DNA of 64,000 nt from Telmatactis stephensoni (taxonomy: Eukaryota > Cnidaria > Anthozoa > Actiniaria > Isophelliidae): positions 248,001 through 312,000 of the forward strand of contig JALIZF010001611.1 of NCBI GenBank assembly GCA_029948255.1. Reading direction: 5' to 3'. The notes under the pieces were generated by a model. That model worked only from the letters and a program-made list of their open reading frames with translations. It was not told the DNA's origin and did no database searches. The translations under genes were made by a program, and so were the position numbers. This document shows positions 1-11,724 of the stretch, in pieces. The number at the start of each line of letters is the position of its first letter. The stretch's first letter is position 1.

Positions 1-1118
1 AAAAACCATTTATGAAAACCATTTTTAAAGATTGCTTAGTTGAAACCACACTAGAGATTGCATTGATTACATTTAAGTGAACAACCCATGCAACCTTACT
101 TCCATTGCTTTAAATCATCACATTACAAAATAATGCAAAACAGAAGCTTCATTTAATTAACTCATGCTGTGATCCCTTTTCAATATGAACTGTGAAGATT
201 ATTGTTTATTGAAACAAAAACCCAATACTAAACACCTATGACAAAAAATTAGCACTTGGAGTCTGGTGCTATGCAATTTAACCAATGACATTTCTTTTTG
301 ATGCAATTAAGGCTGTTTAGAAAAAGAAAAAGAAAATCGCTCGTTGGCACCTTAAATTGTGTAACTGTACTTCCAAAGGTTTCATAATTCCTATTCAAGT
401 ATTCTAATTCCTATTCAAGTATTCTGATGAAAATAGAAATATAGAATGAAAATAGAGATTGCAGACAACTGTAATACAGCTACTTGGGGAAGCTGCGTCA
501 TTTTCAAAGTTCTGCTCCGGAAACATTATGGTGGACAGGTATTCTGAAGTTACTCCTACTTAACATAATCTTTTGGGAAACAAATTTCTAATATTGCTCA
601 AGGGGACTCTTGCTTTAGATAAAATGAAATAAGAGATAAAATCGAAATGTAGAATTTTCTTTTTTTCTTTTTAGATTTGAGCAATGAAAGAGAAAATCTC
701 TTGGAAAAAATAGCTGTAGGATAGTTGTAGGTCTCATATTGCTCATTCAAAAGTATATTTTCAAAAACTTTTAGATACAATTGTTGATAAGAACAATATG
801 ATAATTATCACATCAGTGCAGCGTGGAGTCTATAAATATTTAATAGCAAGTTGCAACATATATACTATCCTCTAGACTGTACGGCTGTACAGTACTAGTT
901 CAAATAAGCTACTTTCGTTTATGTAAATATTTAGATAATAAGAAGTATCCATAGTTTTCAGTTGATAAGACATTAAACAGTCAAAGAGATATTAAAATTA
1001 CGATAATAGTAGGCAAATACCACGAAGTTATTAAAATCATCTGACAAGGGTCTAAGTTATAATCATCTGCACATACAAGCTTGCAATTGAGTTGCAGTTT
1101 TTCTTGACATAAACTTAC
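1..1118. other. non-coding stretch, presumed intron of the CFAP97-like gene
   Basis: AT-rich sequence downstream (on minus) of a good splice donor at 1118-1117. I searched the minus strand for the expected continuation of a CFAP97 domain and did not find a convincing exon, so the next exon probably lies outside the window. No RNA gene or clear mobile element is visible. Confidence 0.4.
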
Positions 1119-1675
1119 TTGATTTTCCTCATCCACTCGTCTTTGAAACCTCGTTCTGTTAACCTTCTGAAGTCGTTTGTACTCTCATGGGTTCTACAAA
1201 ACTTCTACTAGTCGAAGAACTAGCCGACTTCGGCCGCCCTCTTGCAGTGGTGGTTATCTTTTTCAATAGTCTTTGGTTTTCTCTGTCGATATCAATCACT
1301 TTATTGTTACTAAACGACATGTTTTTGCGTTCTGTGGGAGCTGCTCTCTTTGGACCATCATAACGGACGACTGCTCTTAGGTCTGGAGCTAGTAGAAGAA
1401 GCTACAGAACGTTTATCAAAGTCAACAGTCCTCTCAGACGAACGCGTAGTTTCTTGTTCCGTGCTGGTTTTCATGTCAATCTTTTGCTCCTTACTTTTCT
1501 CCTCTTTGTCGCGATCTAGTCTATCACTAATGTCCAATACAGCTTTCAACAATAAATTCAAATCTATCTGATCAGAGTCAGGTCTGAGGAAATGCTCTCT
1601 TTTTAAGCGATCGAGGTTATTTTCTTCTTCTAAATCCTTCGTCGCGCTCTTTCTACCGTTCATCCCCGCCGCCAT
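1119..1675 (-). CDS. CFAP97-domain protein (5' exon, with two apparent frameshifts)
   Basis: CFAP97 (KIAA1430/hemingway) proteins are linked to cilia and flagella. Translation starts at 1675 (MAAGMNGRKS), and a run DLNLLLKAVLDI follows. The diagnostic segment MSFSNNKVIDIDRENQRLLK lies at about 1320-1259, and a second family block, EYKRLQKVNRTRFQRRVDEE, lies at about 1185-1126 just before a GTAAGT donor at 1118. The three blocks sit in three different frames. One extra base near 1366 separates block 1 from block 2, and one extra base near 1187 separates block 2 from block 3. Unmodified, the first frame stops at 1358 and the second at 1159. No plausible intron can be placed at either break. The order and content fit one family member, so this is either a real gene with sequence errors or allelic indels, or a decaying copy. 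The 3' part is outside the window. Confidence 0.68.
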
Positions 1676-1680
1676 GTTGT
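1667..1680 (-). promoter_or_regulatory. YY1-like motif at the CFAP97-like start codon
   Basis: On the minus strand the start codon lies in AACATGGCGGCGG, which matches the YY1 core (ATGGCGGC). YY1 sites that overlap start codons are common at TATA-less housekeeping promoters in animals. The motif match is seen directly; function is inferred. Confidence 0.4.
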
Positions 1681-1756
1681 TTTGAATGAGCGCGCAATCG
1701 GCTTGATCAGACTCATCATCGTAATCACCATGGAAACTCGAAACACAGAGTACAAA

Positions 1757-1911
1757 CGGAAGTAAAATATAACGGAAGTGAAATTTTAAACGGAAGTAGA
1801 TAATAAACGGAAGTAGATCTAACGGAAGTAAAAGCTTCCGGGAGAATAAGAGAGAGACGTGGTACGAGTTTTTGTGGTCCGCGGTTTTTGGAAGGTATGG
1901 TCAGCGGAAGT
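1757..1911 (+). promoter_or_regulatory. ETS-type CGGAAGT array in a bidirectional promoter
   Basis: CGGAAGT occurs on plus at 1757, 1773, 1791, 1808, 1823 and 1905, and an inverted match (CTTCCGGG) lies at 1834-1841. The first five copies are 15-18 bp apart, each followed by an AT-rich spacer. CGGAAGT is the core of ETS/GABP sites. The array lies between the divergent starts of the CFAP97-like gene (1675, minus) and TDRD3 (2205, plus), about 530 bp apart, so a shared promoter is likely. Confidence 0.55.
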
Positions 1912-2204
1912 GCAAAGACAGTTCTTGAGTACAAGAATTCGTCGTGGCATGGAGGGAAACCTGAAAGAAAATGGATGGTAATTCTCATTTTTATGTTGCT
2001 CCAATACCCACCAAACGATACTTGACATACACGCTGTCATTATAGATGGAGTATGTCTTGATGATTTTCCGTTCTAACGCTTGAGATGGCAGTTCTAAAC
2101 CAATCTACGTCGTGTATCCCGCGTGGTTCGTCAGAGTAGAGCTTTTGTTTTGCGTGGAATTACTCACACTTTACTAACGGATTTTATTAAATTTTCTGTT
2201 TATA

Positions 2205-5200
2205 ATGACAATCCTTGATCGTCATATTCGTTGTCTTCTTCTGTCTCAAAGGTTTCTCTCTAGTGAAGGCATCGCTGAGTGCAAGAAAGCCTGCATGAAG
2301 GAAAATCCCACGACATCAGAATGGCTCAAGGCTGCCGCCAATGTAAGTTGTATACGATAGTTGCGTAATTCTTAATCATTTATATACAGGATAAAGACAT
2401 TATTTCTGTTTCGCGGCCAGAGGCAAATCTTCAGTGAAATAACAAGGGGATATTTTCAATTCAGAGAAATCGCAAGCCGGCGTTTCACAGACAGGAATAC
2501 CAAGAAGGGGTTTACTTGTCATTCAAAGCTCTTCTACTCCATTCATTAAATATGACGGTGTTAAACTTTAATAAGTCTGGCTTCTCGTGAGCTACCTTCC
2601 GATGAAGCAAACTCCACCTCTACAGCGTTCTAATTTCTATTGTTTGTCTATCAATTTTGTGGACAAGTTTCTTTGCTCCCCTTTTGCCTGTGATGGAATT
2701 CCGGATGTTAGTTTTAAGTGCCTCGTCTAAGTCTTCTACTAAGGATAGCAGGTTTTTTTGTGAAACCTCCTAGGTTGCAAATACCTTATTGCGGCACCTG
2801 GATATATCGGCGTTCCCAATCAGCGTTTTGAATAACTAAAATCAAAATAAAATACTGACAAACCCAGAGGAATAAAATGTCTTGTTTTAGTATTATCTTT
2901 TTCTGGCCGTTATACGAATGACATAAGAATTTTGTTGATTATATCGGACCCTCTGGGTCGTTTGTTTGATGAAGTACAATTGAATTGGGATAATTTCAAT
3001 TTCTTGGTTCGTTTATTTTCAAAATGAAAATGTACGATGCTAATAAGGAGTTTATTTATAGCAATAAATCTCATCTGTTTGTGTGTTACGAATTGTGATA
3101 ATCAGAGCATTTTCTTTCTAGAATTGTACAAACTTTGTACAACCTTGTGGTAAGGCAGCACCATATTCTGACATTTTGATTTATGCGAGGCATTTATCTA
3201 GACATAAATAAATTCTTTTGTTTTGACATTTTTGTCAGATTTTATTAGAATCTATGTTGTTGAAGCTTAGGATGATTTTACTACATGGCTTAGTGAAAAC
3301 CAATTAGATGAGGTAGATGAGGCAAATATTATGAGATATTGGAGATATGGGTTGGGTTAGAAGACATGTTTACAAACATCTTTTCACTTTGTTCCCTGGA
3401 GTGAAGAATATTCTCTTTCCTACTTCAACTTAGAGGACTTGCAGTTAACTTTCATTGCAACTGTAGGAAGGTATTTGTTTGCATCTCTTTTAAATTTGAA
3501 ATCACAATTTTATTCTATTTTTGTCAATTTGAAAAAATGAATGAATGAATGGCATTACTTCTTTTGCAATGGGATTTTGTTTGTTTGTGTAGAGTAAATG
3601 ATCTGTGAAGTGAAAAGTAGGATAAAATGCGAATTAGCCCTGGTGCAAAATCATTTAAAATTGATAAAATCAGAATATTCCTCTAATTGTATGAGTTCAC
3701 TTTTGGATGTAAATTACATCAATAAATTCAATACCTCTAACAATTAACATCTCAAGCAACACGTATCCCCTTGTTTGTAAATTCTTCTTGTTCTAATATT
3801 GTACTTCATAAATAATAAATCTCATTAAAGAGTCTATAATTAAATCAATGAAATTGCACAAATTAGATTTCTATGTTTATTCTACATTTGTTTTAAACAT
3901 AAGCCAATAAAACGGAAGCCTACAAACTACAGTTCCATTAAGAATTTCTATTTTTACATTTTTGTTACCTAAATGAACAATTAAGATACATGATTCTATG
4001 AATTTGCTAAATCAAATAAATTTACTACATTGAAATTTGCATAATCCTACAGGATATTGATATTTTATGTGTATTGTAGTCCTTCTACAACTCTGTTATC
4101 CCATGTTGTAATGTAACAATGTACTGTGCTCTCTTGTTTGCAACTATGTAGAATGTGTAAATATTTACCATTAGTTTTGCTGTACCATATTTGAAATCTG
4201 ATTTCATGTGTATTGAAAAATGTTTTTAAACCTTTCTTGATTTAACATTTATGAATATAATATTCTTTTTACAGCTTGATTTAAAAATCTATGGAACCAA
4301 GTTCTTACCTGAAGACATTAACAAAGGAAAAATAGATTCAGTAAGTATATTATTTTGGAATATTTGGAATGCTTGTTATGATTTGAAGATAACAAGATAA
4401 CTGGCCTCTGATCAAAATATCCATCAAAAACATGCATGAACAATTTGATAAAGAAGTCAACTAGTATTTTCATTGTACAAAGGTACAACATTATTAATAC
4501 ATGATGTTTTGTATTCCTAACATTTTACTTTTTGATTCTTTATCTACAGTTATGTCATGTTTGGGTCAAGTATTGTAAATTGATATACTTGTAATACCTG
4601 TTTTTGATTAATCTTTTTTAAATTGATTCCTTTGCAAGCATTGCTAGGATGCTGTTTCACTCAGATATTTTTCTATAAGCTTTACTTTAAAATTGCAATC
4701 TTTCATAAATTTTCTCAGGCTATTTGGGAATGTGTGTTGTATATTTGGAGTAGATAACTCTTATACATGGATTTATACACTCTAGTATACAGAGCCTCAG
4801 AAACTGAGACAAGTCCAGACATTCAAATTATTATGACATTCAAGATGTACTTTTATGAGACATACATGTACAAAACCTGCCCATTGGCTTGACATGAACA
4901 GTTGTTCAGTAGATAACTCTTATGTACATAGATTAGCATACTCTAGCACCCTCCATTGGTCTCAGAAACTGTGACAAGTCCAGACATTCCAGTTAAATAA
5001 GAATGTACTGTATTGAGACATGTACAGAAACCTTCCAAATGGGTTGACTAGAACAGTTGTTCAATAAGTCTGTGGATTATAAATTAATTGTTTATCTTTG
5101 TCCATTAGGTGATAATGTTATCAAATATCCTAGTAGGACCCTTTGATGACCTGCAAAATGCCTCATTTTTGATTAGCTTTATATTTTGTATTCTACAGAT

Positions 5201-8200
5201 AAAAGGTCCAGGTGTTCTACAAATTCAAAAGCTTAGAAACATTTCAGCTCCAAAAGCCAATGAAGAATCCTGTCATGCACCAAGACTTTTAAAGTTTCAG
5301 CTTACTGATGGTCCTGTTAGCTGTCAGGGGCTGGAATATGACACAATATCAGATCCTCAGGTATATAGTCCAATACAACATGGAAGTTTAATAGAATCCT
5401 TAAATTCAGTACTCATTAACAGGCACAAATTAAGGGCAACTTAATGAAAAAATGTTTTTCTGATATAATATGAATGAAGGCCACAACTTTGCCGTACAGT
5501 GATCTCCAGAAACACTGGTGGTTGGCTGGGTTTTTTTTTTCCTGACTTCTTGTTTTTCAAGCACAAGCTAACTACATTACCCTGTAGTGAGGCATTATGC
5601 CTATCAAACACTTGAGTGCCATCTGCTTCAATTTTAGGGCTCCCCATCCTGGGAAACCCTAGGGTAAAATTCTGTTGCTCAGTTCTTGCTCCCACAAAAA
5701 TATCTCCGGGAACATTGTTTGTTAGAACTTAGAGCTGTCAAGGTGCTCTGTGGTGTCCCTGTCTTGTGCCACAAAATTGCTGAGAGTATATTGCTAGCCC
5801 AGGTGCCAGATTACCATATATAGTGTCGCAAAGGGTGACTCCTAGGAAGAAAGGGTGGTCAAACAGTGAGAGCAAGACTGTTACCTCTGTGGTCCCAAAC
5901 AGGTTTGATACTGGACAGAGCACCTCATGTGACCTGAGTTTGTCAGTTTGTTCTTAGCCGCTTTTCTTCAAGGGTTTTTCTTTAGGTCCTCCCATTCTCT
6001 CCCCTCTGTAAAAACCTACTGGTGAGCTCAGAGGTGTGTGTCCTTAGAATATTAGAATGTAGTGGTTGTGTGTGTGAGAGAGAGAGAGTACAGTGTACCC
6101 AATTAGTGTGCAAGTGCTAGAACATAGTCGACACTTAAATAAAAAGTTATGCTGTTTGACCAGTTTATCATGTATTGCAGCCACTCTTTTTCATACACGA
6201 ATTTGTTTGTTCCTCTTGCATTTAAAGTCCTGTTAAGGATTTGAGCTGTAACAACTTAAGTTATCAGAATTCCCTAATAATAATGTAAAGACTAAAAATG
6301 TAAATTTAATATACCTTAAAGTACAATGATATTTGTTAACAGTTGTGTTTATAATCACTTGTTGTTACAGTTTATCCACACCTCCTGGCACCAAGATCTG
6401 TCTAGTAGGGTCTGTTCCAATAAGAAACGGCATGCTTTTATTGGATGATAAGAATACAAAAGTCCTTGGTGGTGAAGTGGAGAGTCTTATCAATAAATGG
6501 AAGCTTAATAAGGTATTAGTGAGTTTGATTTTGATTCTCTTCACTCTAAATCTTAAGGATTCATTGGTTAAAACATGAAAATTTCCTGAAACTTGGTTCT
6601 TAAAGTAGCACATTTATTTCTATTTTATTCAATATCTGATCGTCTTTTGTTGAAAACTTTCCAGAGTTTGAAACATGGAAAAAGAAATCCCATGGCTGTT
6701 GTTTTGAACACTTTTTTTAAACACAAAAGAAATGTTCCAAACGAAGTTTTTGTACATTTTATTTTAAAGACGTTATCCATAGGCAGTGTGGGATACGAGA
6801 TGCCACAGAACAATAGAGAGTTCTTATACACATTCAATTGTTACTTAATTCTAGCCTTCTTTGAAGGCAACTCCTTTATGTAGTATCCAGTGGTAACAGA
6901 GATGAAGAGGGAAAACTGGGGACAAGAGAGTGGAAAAGATGATGAACTAAACTCCTTCGTTTTTCTCTTCCCCTTCCCCCTTCCCCCTCGGCTATTTGCA
7001 TTACCACAGGAAGCCCAATCGTTGCCTGCAGAGAAGGTGAACATAATTCAATTTTGTATGATTTTTCTACATTTCAGTCATTAGCAAAACATTCACGCAA
7101 TACAGGTAGTAGTGAGGATGGACCTCCTTCATTTGTACCATTTAAATCACAAGAAAACAGAGGACGAGGCAACACTGACTATTCTAAAGGTATGTCATGA
7201 CAAATTAGGGCTTACTAGTCTGAGTAGCTGGCTCTAGTGGGGAGGGAGGGGAGGGGAGGGGAGGGGAGGGGAGAACACCGCGGTAAAATGTAACACGCAT
7301 GCGTGCCTCCCCAGTCCTCCTCAATGTTGGCCTCAATGAAAACATTCGGCACTCAAACAAACAAAACTTTGTCGACGAAACTCAAGCCACAGAAGCCAAA
7401 CTCAGACCCCCAAAAACTGAGGTTAAGGACTTTGTAGCAAATTCTGTTGCCTGCGTTTTTCACCCAGTACTTTTCTGTTTTCTTCCGTGCTCAAAAATGA
7501 ACTCAAAGATATAATATGGGAAAATCTAAATAAAACAATTTTAAAAATATTGTTTGGGATTCCTGTGATCAAGACGCGGCCGCGCGAAAGCCCGCGAAAA
7601 CTCGCACATGCGCTGTCGTTTTGATGCGGTATCGGAGGGGAGGGGAAGGGGAGGGGAAGGGGAGAAGGAGGGGGACTTGGGAGGTAGAAAAGAAAAGGGG
7701 AGGCTCTTTCTTTCTTTCGTTCCCTCCTCCCCTCAGAGCCAGCCTCGCAGGCTGGGGTTTTACAAGATGTTGATGTCCTTTCGTATTCTGGCGTTGGAAA
7801 GGAAGTTTGAATCAAGGCTTTCCTCTCTTTCACGACATGATGGCTTGAACAAAATGGTAGCGTATAGCATACAATGTAATCATTTAAGAATTAACGAAAA
7901 GCTTTCGTTCTTACGAATTTTAGATGACAACTCCTATCAGAGCCCCTTTTGACACATTGAAATGTTTTATTGGTTGAATGATTGAATTTTTTACTGTTAT
8001 TGTTTATCTATAGGAAACTCATCAGTATCCAACGGGCATGATAGCCAAGAGCACAGCGATTCACCACGAAAACAAGAGCCAAACAGATACAGACAGACGC
8101 AGGATAATGTACGAAGGGGCAGGGATCGAGACCAGGACAGAGACGACACCAGACGAGACGACAGAGATCGCGGAAAACCAAGGGACTCATATAGAGGAGA

Positions 8201-11200
8201 ACCAAGACGAAACACCCAGGACAGGCTATATGGCAAAAATGATGGACGACCCCATCAACGTGACAATAGAGGGAATAGAGATTACAAGGGAGGGAGTAGG
8301 AATCCCGAATCAATGCAGGGTAGTGGACAGTCGGGGTACAGTACTGGTGATAGAAATAATCCAAGAAGAACAGATCACAACAGAAACGAAAGACACTCAC
8401 AAAACATCAACACCGACTCCAAGACTGATAGTCCTTCCAACCGATCTAGAAGTAACTCGGGCATTATTAGGGAGAATGGCACGAGTGACGTATCATCACG
8501 TGATGAGGATTCGATTGGTCGACCGGTGGATGGGCATGGAAGGGGTTCGTCAGCGGGGCGTGGCAGTTCACGTGGTGGGCGTGGCGGAAGAAGGGAGGCA
8601 TTAGGTTGGTATAATGCTCTTAGTAGTTGAAATGTTACTTTCGCTTGTTTTGCATTTTTTGGTTTGATAACGAATAATGTACGTCTTTCAATGGATGTTT
8701 CAGGTAGGGGAAGATCGAATTCCGTCGAACAAGACGATCCAGAGGAATACAGAGCAAGACAACCTTCTGACAAGGGAACGCTCTGGGACTTTGTGAAATT
8801 TACCTTCGAAAGTAATTTTCATTTTTATTTCCTAACTTAGAAGTATTTTGCAGTTCGCTAACGAAAACTCATATATTTTCAGCTCCTAAATCATCCACTC
8901 CGCCACCAACAGTGAAAGAGGCAGAAGACGACGAGGATAAGGTGGAAATTGAACCATCTATGAATCATACGACACAAGACAGTCAACCTAGCAACACTGA
9001 GTCTACAACACAAACGGAACCAACACCCGAACCTCAAGAAGAAACTGTAGAACGAATAGAAAACCCCAAGCGAACAAAACCTGAGACGAAATCAACGAAC
9101 CAAACGGGAAAAGAACAAAAACCACCAACAAGAAGTAATGATCAGAAAAGTAAAGACTATGAAAAGCCATCGAGAAGTGAGTTCTCGTCCGGACCCAGTC
9201 GAGACAGCAGACAACGGCAGTACCAGCAGAGACAACAGCAAAGTAGTGGACAGGGGAGAGGGAGGGGTCCCAGGGGAAGACATGAAGACGGGCGATCATA
9301 CAACCAGAGTCTCCCTCCAAGACTCCAGAAGAAACAACAACAACAATACCACCAGCAACATTTCATGTCGGAGAAGGAATCGCGCGACAAGTCGAGTTCC
9401 CCAGGTTCTGGGTCTAGTGGTGAAGGACGTTTAAGTCAGTCCCCGAGTATTGACTCTAGTCATTCTTCGCACAGTAAAAGCAGTGAAGACATGACCCATC
9501 GTCAACAACAACTACGAAGACAGAAAAGCTATCCAAGACAACAGAGACAGCAAAGTGAGACGAAGTCTGAACAAACCAGTGGAGCTCAGCAGGGACAATA
9601 CAATCACTCCCCACCGGCACAGAGCTCATATCTCGCAACTCAACAAGCAAGCCAACTCCCACACTACCATGTTGAACAGCATCCTTTATACGAACAACAC
9701 ACAGAAGGAGCTCCGATTATTCAACAAGAATACAACTACCAACAACCACCCCCTCCCCCACCGCCCTCACAGCAGTACCCTGTGTACCCAATACAGACTC
9801 AGATGGGTCCCCCACAGGCTGTTATGGTCACGCAACCGATAACGTCACCATCACAGCAACATATCCAAACACCCATTACTACCGCACAGGTAGGATATCG
9901 TCTTGGAAATAAATGAAAATCATGTGTCAGAGACGGCAGTATTCTGCAACTGAGTCTTAGGGCGTTTCCCATTTAGTGGAACCAATCGGCCAGAACAGCC
10001 AGTTCTTAAATGGTACATGTCAATTCCTAGCTCTGGCAGGAATCAGTCCTAAGAAATCAGGCCACCGTTCTGGCCGGTTGGTTCCACTAAATGGAAAGCA
10101 CCCTTATAGTGCTCACCTGTAACTTTTCATTTCAGATTCGATGGAAAAAAGGAAATCAATGTTTAGCGTTACGTAGAGATGGCCAGGTATGCCAACCGAG
10201 TGTTACTATAGTAAATACGTAGATGTGCCCCCCCCCCCCCCTGGCCCTGTTTATATGAAGGCGAAATGACCTAGTACTAGGATAGCTCTTTTGACTTACT
10301 AGTCTTTATACGTAGTGTTATTTATGTACAGTATTACAGCGCCAAGATTGAGCACGTGACACCCGATGGACAGCAGTGCATGGTTTCCTTTCAAGATTTC
10401 CATGGTGGCTGTGAAATGACCTCCATTTCGTCTCTTCGCCCTTTTCCTATTATCGCTTGGGTTAGTAATCTCATTATCCATCCGTTAATTGATTATTAAT
10501 AGAATATTTATTAAACTCTTATTTTTCTATCGTACGTAGACGGAACCCAATGCCCAGTCCCTCCCTGCCACCACCATGACTCCGGTCCCAGTCTATGCGC
10601 AACCAACGCAAGTAACAATGGTACCCAGACCTCAAGTCATGGTTCCCGTTCAGGCCCAACCGCCATTCCCGATGGGGCCTAAAGGACCGGTTCCAAGCCA
10701 AGCCACTGTACCCCCCCAAGGGCTTCCTCAACCACCTCCAGGAATGCAGTGGCAGCCAGCTCATATTGGATATCATGACCTACGATCCACTCAGGCTTAT
10801 CAACCTGTCATCCATTACGACCCCATGGGACAGACCTCGACTCCAGCTGTACGACAAGCTTATTATCCCATGCCTCCGCCAGGAACTGTGCAGTTTGTAC
10901 GAGGATTAAAGGAGTTACATGGGCAAGGTGAGATTTTGAGGTTTTGCGATTTTATTGTTGAGGACGATAGAATGTCAGTTGTCAGTTAAATTTTGGCCTT
11001 GTTGTCAGTTGTCGGTTAAATGGAAATTAATGATTAACGGCAAAGGCTTTTATTTATTTCTCATGGGATTTTTTCTTTCTAAGCCAGTTTTACGATCAAA
11101 ATTCAGCAATTTGACATCCAATTGAACTTTGTCACTTGACACCTATCCCTGGGAGAGATATGGGTTATGGAGAAAACGACTATTTTTTTAGATTTTGTTT

Positions 11201-11724
11201 GAATTGTCAGTTAAAAACAGATTACACAAATGTCAGCTGTCAGTTAAATTTTGGGCCATTTGTCAGTTAACCCCATACAGACCCTCTTTAATTAAACCCC
11301 AAAATCTGTTTTTGTGTTTTCTTCACAAAAAATACAAGTATTTAAGTATAAGAAATTTAAAATATTACAAAATGCTAATAGGTCTTTTAAAATCATTGTT
11401 AGACTTTTGCTGGGCCTACAACTCTCAGAGTGCTTTTCAAACTTTGGCGCACATTGCCTATTTACTGAAGAGCGTAAAAGATTATCTATATATTCTTCTT
11501 TTAGTCGTTCGGTCGTTCGTTCATTCACTTCTAATTTTCCCATTTATTTTCTGTTAGAATTATATCCGCATACGGGTTCTATGGGTGAGACTACTGACAC
11601 AAGCAAAGGACCGCCAACATCTACAGTCTACTACAATGTCAAATCTAAGAAGACCAACACTAGACTCCCCCAAGCTGTGTACGTCCAGCCCAGGCCACAG
11701 TCCTACGGAGAACAAAACAACTAA
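2205..11724 (+). CDS. TDRD3: Tudor domain-containing protein 3 orthologue, 12 coding exons
   Basis: TDRD3 reads methylarginine marks and partners topoisomerase 3-beta in mRNA and R-loop metabolism. Exons: 2205-2342, 4275-4340, 5199-5360, 6371-6512, 7078-7189, 8014-8604, 8704-8811, 8883-9889, 10136-10186, 10332-10460, 10540-10927, 11558-11724 (stop). Exons 1-5 encode the DUF1767/OB-fold region, with the hallmarks [30 protein letters not shown] and LGGEVESLI. Exons 6-8 are an Arg/Gly/Gln/Ser-rich disordered region with RGG repeats and the conserved TLWDF. Exons 9-10 encode the Tudor domain ([19 protein letters not shown]). Exons 11-12 are a Pro-rich tail. All junction phases agree except exon 3 to 4, where exon 4 has one base too many (TTT after the acceptor AG). 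Ignoring that base gives about 1019 residues, longer than the human protein. I see no UBA domain, which human TDRD3 has. Confidence 0.93.
4745..5070. repeat. local tandem duplication in TDRD3 intron 2
   Basis: Two diverged copies of about 160 bp lie side by side (about 4745-4907 and 4908-5070). Both contain AGTAGATAACTCTTAT, then ...CTCAGAAACTG.GACAAGTCC, then a GAACAGTTGTTCA segment. No open reading frame is conserved. The duplication lies wholly within intron 2. Confidence 0.6.
7216..7757. mobile_element. non-autonomous inverted-repeat element in TDRD3 intron 5
   Basis: The left end (GTAGCTGGCTCTAGTGGGGA) and the reverse complement of the right end (CTGCGAGGCTGGCTCTGAGG) form terminal inverted repeats. 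G-rich tracts (GGGGA repeats at 7238-7273 and 7634-7675) lie just inside. Ends of the same family flank a short element at 37989-38126 and appear partially near 33260. No transposase is encoded, so it is a MITE-like element. Confidence 0.55.
9958..10107. mobile_element. 150-bp MITE in TDRD3 intron 8
   Basis: Terminal inverted repeats of about 40 bp: the left carries CCATTTAGTGGAACCAATCG, and the right is its complement (GGTTGGTTCCACTAAATGG). It sits between the exon 8 donor and the exon 9 acceptor. One arm of the same family recurs at about 34107-34145. Confidence 0.7.
10970..11292. mobile_element. repeat with TGTCAGTTAA motifs in TDRD3 intron 11
   Basis: Short direct repeats of GTCAGTTGTCAGTTAA and TGTCAGTTAA occur from about 10976 to 11270. 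The right end, TTAACCCCATACAGACCCTC, closely matches the terminus of the transposon at 60012-61279. I read it as a degraded member or end fragment of that family. Confidence 0.4.

Noticed and set aside
8038..8773. Overlapping open frames in three frames around 8.0-8.8 kb
   Set aside because: Only the frame in phase with TDRD3 exons 5 and 7 matches the family; the others are open because of the RGG/Arg-Asp-rich composition.
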